Shown here: positions 61,446-64,000 of the stretch, one piece after another
Layout of the letters: each line of letters begins with the position of its first letter
How positions within the stretch are numbered: position 1 is the first letter of the stretch
Assembly: GCA_903924985.1 (NCBI GenBank)
Contig: CAIYDT010000249.1
Span: forward strand, 1 to 64,000
Length of the DNA stretch: 64,000 bases
Direction: 5' to 3'
DNA from: an uncultured Acetobacteraceae bacterium
GTDB taxonomy: Bacteria > Pseudomonadota > Alphaproteobacteria > Acetobacterales > Acetobacteraceae
Translations under genes and position numbers: made by a program
Notes under the pieces: model-generated
What the model was told of the DNA's origin: nothing
Seen by the model: the letters and a program-made list of their open reading frames with translations, nothing else
The model's database searches: none

Positions 61446-62143
61446 GCGCCCTCATCCTGGTGGCGGGCGAACACGTAGCCGGTGCCGCGCACTGTGATGA
61501 TGCGGCGCGGGTGTTTGGGATCGGTTTCGATGGCTGCCCGAATGCGGGAGACGTGCACGTCGATGGAGCGGTCGAATGCCTCCAACTCCTCGCCTTTCAC
61601 CAAATCCATCAACTGCTCCCGGCTCAACACCCGCCCGGCGTGCTCCGCCAGCGCCACCAGCAAATCGAATTGGTAGCTGGTCATAGGGGCATCCCGCCCA
61701 TCGACCTTCACGATGCGGGAGCCTGGGTCGATCTCCAACTGCCCGAACCGCAGCACACCGGGCGCTCCGGCCGAGCCGCCGCCGCGCCGGCGCAATAGCG
61801 CGCGCAGCCGGGCGAGCAATTCGCGGCTGCTGAAGGGCTTGGACAGATAATCGTCGGCACCGATTTCCAGCCCGACCACCCGATCCGTCTCCTCCCCGCG
61901 CGCGGTGAGCATCAGGATCGGGATGTCCGAACTGGCGCGGATTTGCCGGCACACGTCGAACCCGTCGGCGTCCGGCAGCATCAAATCGAGGATCAGCAGG
62001 TCGCTTTCCTGCCGGTGCAGCGCGGCGAGGCCCAAACGAGCCGTCGGGTGGGCCTCCACCGCGAAGCCGGCGGCAGAGAGGTACTCGGCCAGCATGGCGG
62101 TCAGGCGGGTGTCGTCATCGATGATCGTAACCCGCTGCGCCAT
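61442..62143 (-). CDS. OmpR-family response regulator
   Basis: 233 aa. Receiver domain with acidic IDDD near 9 and phospho-acceptor Asp53 in LLILDLMLPDADGFDVC, Thr/Lys switch region (MLTARGEE and DYLSKPFSSRELLARLRALL). Winged-helix output domain ~130-230 (LSREQLMDLVKGEELEAFDR, SIDVHVSRIRAAIE, ITVRGTGYVFA). First gene of the regulator-kinase pair; 15 bases downstream of the Spy/CpxP-like gene, suggesting one transcript. Confidence 0.94.
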   Translation of the reverse strand: MAQRVTIIDDDTRLTAMLAEYLSAAGFAVEAHPTARLGLAALHRQESDLLILDLMLPDADGFDVCRQIRASSDIPILMLTARGEETDRVVGLEIGADDYLSKPFSSRELLARLRALLRRRGGGSAGAPGVLRFGQLEIDPGSRIVKVDGRDAPMTSYQFDLLVALAEHAGRVLSREQLMDLVKGEELEAFDRSIDVHVSRIRAAIETDPKHPRRIITVRGTGYVFARHQDEGA

Positions 62144-62158
62144 CTCGCCGTGTTCCCC

Positions 62159-62647
62159 TTACTGCCGATGGTGGTGGTGGTGCTCGCCGTGTTCGGTGTC
62201 GATCGCCGCCAGCTTTTGGCGCTGCTCAGGCGTTAGCACATTTGCCGCGTCCTCCACCGCTGTCGTCATGCGGCGGGAGATTTGGTCCATCGCGGCGACG
62301 CGCTGGGCGCGCAGGGCCTCGATCGCCGCGGTGTCTAACTTCGGTGCGGCGAGCAGAGCCCGCAGCTTCTCGTGCGTGCCTTTCAAGGAGGCTTTGATCG
62401 GCGCGACGTCCTTCGCCGCCGCCTCGATGATCGCATGCACCTTCGTCAACTGGTCGGGGGTGGCATCCACCCGCTTCAGCATGTGATCGGCGCGGTGTTC
62501 CATACGCTCCGCCGACCAGCCGTCGCCGTGCGGCATGGCGAAAGCGTGGGTGGCGCCAGCGGCGGCGCCCAGCAGAGCGACGGCGGACAGGCCGGCCAGC
62601 AGGAGTTTGCGGCCTTTGCCTCGTGCGATGGTCTGAATGTTGGTCAT
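62159..62647 (-). CDS. Spy/CpxP-like periplasmic protein
   Basis: 162 aa. The ATG at 62647 gives a 37-residue signal peptide (GRKLLLAGLSAVALLGAAAG ATHAFA). The helical mature part has HMLKRVDATPDQLTKVHAII and AANVLTPEQRQKLAAI, i.e. two LTxxQ/E-type motifs of the CpxP/Spy chaperone family, and a His-rich tail (EHGEHHHHHRQ) that may bind metal. Co-directional with, and upstream of, the response regulator and kinase, consistent with a periplasmic inhibitor or stress-chaperone of the same pathway. Confidence 0.85.
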   Translation of the reverse strand: MTNIQTIARGKGRKLLLAGLSAVALLGAAAGATHAFAMPHGDGWSAERMEHRADHMLKRVDATPDQLTKVHAIIEAAAKDVAPIKASLKGTHEKLRALLAAPKLDTAAIEALRAQRVAAMDQISRRMTTAVEDAANVLTPEQRQKLAAIDTEHGEHHHHHRQ

Positions 62648-62740
62648 GGGTCTCGTTCCTGTTCTCCGCGGCCATGATGACTGCGACAGGCCGGACACTG
62701 CGTCTGCCGCGTTACGGCTGTTGCGGGCCAACGTAAAGTT

Positions 62741-62775
62741 GTGTGAAGCCCCTGTGTGAAGCCCCTGTGTGAAGC
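62741..62775. repeat. Triplicated TGTGAAGC box in the divergent promoter region
   Basis: GTGTGAAGCCCCT occurs twice in tandem (62741-62753, 62754-62766), then GTGTGAAGC (62767-62775); a GTAAAG precedes them. It lies between the Spy/CpxP-like gene (-) and the hydrolase (+). Direct repeats of this size are typical targets of OmpR-type regulators, so the adjacent response regulator is a candidate; the 13-base period is not the usual 10-11, which weakens the case. Confidence 0.45.
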
Positions 62776-62829
62776 GCGGGCCTTCCCCTTGCGATGCAAC
62801 CGCCTTAGCGTCGCGGTCAAGGGGAGGAA

Positions 62830-63609
62830 ATGAACATGGGCATCGTCGCACTGGCTGGCGTGGACATCGATGTGTGGGAGGGCGGGGAGGGGCCGCCGCT
62901 GCTGTTCCTGCATGGCGCGGGCGGCTTTCGCCCGGGGCCGGCGTTCCTGGACTTGCTGGGAAGGCACCGCCGGGTGATTGCCCCGTCGCATCCGGGGTTC
63001 GGGCTGTCGGGGTTGGCCGACTGGATGGACCGGCCCGACGACATCGCGCATCTCTATTGGGAATTGCTGGACCATCTCGGGCTGGATCGGGTGGATATTG
63101 TTGGCACCTCGTTCGGTGGCTGGATCGCGGCGGAGATGGCGACGATGCAGCCGCAACGGTTGCGCCGGCTGGTGCTGGTCGCGCCCGCCGGGGTGAAGAC
63201 GGGCAGCCGGGACGAACTCGACATCCCCGACATGTTCGCCACCCCCGCCGACGCGATCCAGCGCATGCTTTACGTCGATCCCGATAAATTTCGCGTCGAT
63301 CCCGCCACCATGACCGACGAGGAATTGCGCATCATGTTGCGCAACCGGGAATCTTTCGCCCTGTTCGCGTGGGAGCCATATTTGCACAACCCCAAACTGC
63401 CGCACCGGCTGCACCGGGTGACGTGCCCGACCCTGTTCCTGCGGGGTGCGCACGATGGGTTGATTTCGGCGGAATACGTTTCCCGGTACACTGCTTTATT
63501 GCCGAACGCGCGCATCATCACGTTGCCGAACGCCGCCCACGTGCCGCAGCTGGAATCGCCGGAAACCTTCGCCACCGCCGTACTTTCATTTCTGCAAGGG
63601 GAGGGCTGA
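62830..63609 (+). CDS. Alpha/beta hydrolase
   Basis: 259 aa. LFLHGAGGFRPGPAFLDLLG (oxyanion HG), nucleophile elbow VGTSFGGWIAAEM with Ser94, acid Asp in FLRGAHDGLIS, His in LPNAAHVPQLESPETFA, so the triad is complete. GGGGAGGAA precedes ATG 62830. A small cap around 130-190. It is followed 3 bases later by a luciferase-like oxidoreductase, a pairing often seen in catabolic operons (inference). Substrate unknown. Confidence 0.93.
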   Translation: MNMGIVALAGVDIDVWEGGEGPPLLFLHGAGGFRPGPAFLDLLGRHRRVIAPSHPGFGLSGLADWMDRPDDIAHLYWELLDHLGLDRVDIVGTSFGGWIAAEMATMQPQRLRRLVLVAPAGVKTGSRDELDIPDMFATPADAIQRMLYVDPDKFRVDPATMTDEELRIMLRNRESFALFAWEPYLHNPKLPHRLHRVTCPTLFLRGAHDGLISAEYVSRYTALLPNARIITLPNAAHVPQLESPETFATAVLSFLQGEG

Positions 63610-63612
63610 ACC

Positions 63613-64000
63613 ATGCGCGCCTGGCACTTCAGCGAAACCGCCTATCATTTGCTGCCGCCCGCCGAGACCTACGACTCCATCCGCGTCAGCCTACCCAACA
63701 AACTTTACGATCCCGCCAAGGGCGCCGATCTGTATCACCGTTTCCTGGACGAGTGGCTGCTGGCGGAGGACGAAGGCCTGGACATCATGCTCAACGAGCA
63801 TCACCAGACCCCCACCTGCGTCGACCCGGCCGCCCCTTTGATGCTGTCGATCCTGGCCCGCCAGTCGCATAAAGCGCGGCTTTTGATCCTCGGCAACCCG
63901 ATTGCCAACCGCAACCAGCCGATCCGGGTGGCGGAGGAAATGGCGATGATCGACGTGCTTTCGCGCGGCCGGCTGGAGGCTGGGTTCGTGCGCGGCGTGC
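63613..64000 (+). CDS. LLM-class flavin-dependent oxidoreductase (3' partial)
   Basis: Runs off the window end after ~129 residues. Begins MRAWHFSETAYHLLPPAETY then DSIRVSLPNKLYDPAKGADL. Conserved luciferase-like barrel parts: LDIMLNEHHQTPTCVDPAAP, RLLILGNPIANRNQPIRVAE EMAMIDVLSRGRLEAGFVRG. Such monooxygenases use FMNH2 and O2. Starts 3 bases after the hydrolase stop. Confidence 0.9.
   Translation, partial: MRAWHFSETAYHLLPPAETYDSIRVSLPNKLYDPAKGADLYHRFLDEWLLAEDEGLDIMLNEHHQTPTCVDPAAPLMLSILARQSHKARLLILGNPIANRNQPIRVAEEMAMIDVLSRGRLEAGFVRGV

Noticed and set aside
62741-62775. Possible CRISPR-like repeats
   Set aside because: The units are directly adjacent 13-mers without spacers.

Overview
The window comes from a GC-rich bacterial chromosome, most likely an alphaproteobacterium of the Acetobacteraceae/Rhodospirillales type. 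This is inferred from gene content and sequence style: a Hint_2 protein, a urt-ure nitrogen block, an AMP-ligase/LIV transporter operon and the rpsF-rpsR-rplI/dnaB/alr block. No rRNA or tRNA gene was recognised.

Region 1 (1-16803) is the most interesting part. It holds the C-terminal part of an Ig-repeat, RTX-ended adhesin, then a tightly packed + strand operon: glmS, an ExoF-like export protein, a sugar nucleotidyltransferase, an SDR sugar reductase, four genes resembling pelD, pelE, pelF and pelG, a LegB-like 4,6-dehydratase, a membrane-anchored TPR protein and a GH114-type glycosidase with a twin-arginine-like signal. A convergent gene encodes a second GH114 domain fused to a Hint domain. 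I read this as a Pel-like exopolysaccharide system in which the canonical PelA/PelB/PelC envelope parts are absent and an OPX/ExoF exporter, a TPR scaffold and stand-alone GH114 hydrolases take their place. The PelD-like protein also lacks the C-terminal degenerate GGDEF domain that binds c-di-GMP.

Region 2 (17.5-25.6 kb) has a transposase remnant, a long-chain acyl-CoA ligase with a complete LIV-type ABC transporter (livG-H-M-substrate-binding protein-livF), and a small scrapyard: an IS21 end with truncated istB fused to the start of a transglutaminase-like gene, next to the tail of a DUF45 metallopeptidase.

Region 3 (25.6-37.5 kb) is a urea uptake and urease operon on the - strand (urtABCDE-ureDABCEFG). 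A near-perfect sigma54 promoter lies upstream of urtA. A brnTA toxin-antitoxin pair and a truncated homing-endonuclease-repeat gene sit between ureA and ureB, and a hairpin repeat sits between ureC and ureE.

Region 4 (37.6-44.8 kb) is an accessory zone: IS256 and IS1182 remnants, a decayed alpha/beta hydrolase, a SNF2 helicase tail, AT-rich genes of unknown function, an aminotransferase and a HigBA-like toxin-antitoxin pair.

Region 5 (44.8-64 kb) is mostly housekeeping: a TPR38-like protein, a DUF2306 protein, argG, an MFS transporter, a cupin, mlaE-alr-dnaB, cfa, rplI-rpsR-rpsF, an NHL propeller protein, a class III CoA-transferase, a CpxAR-like two-component system with a Spy/CpxP-like periplasmic protein, an alpha/beta hydrolase and the start of a luciferase-like oxidoreductase.
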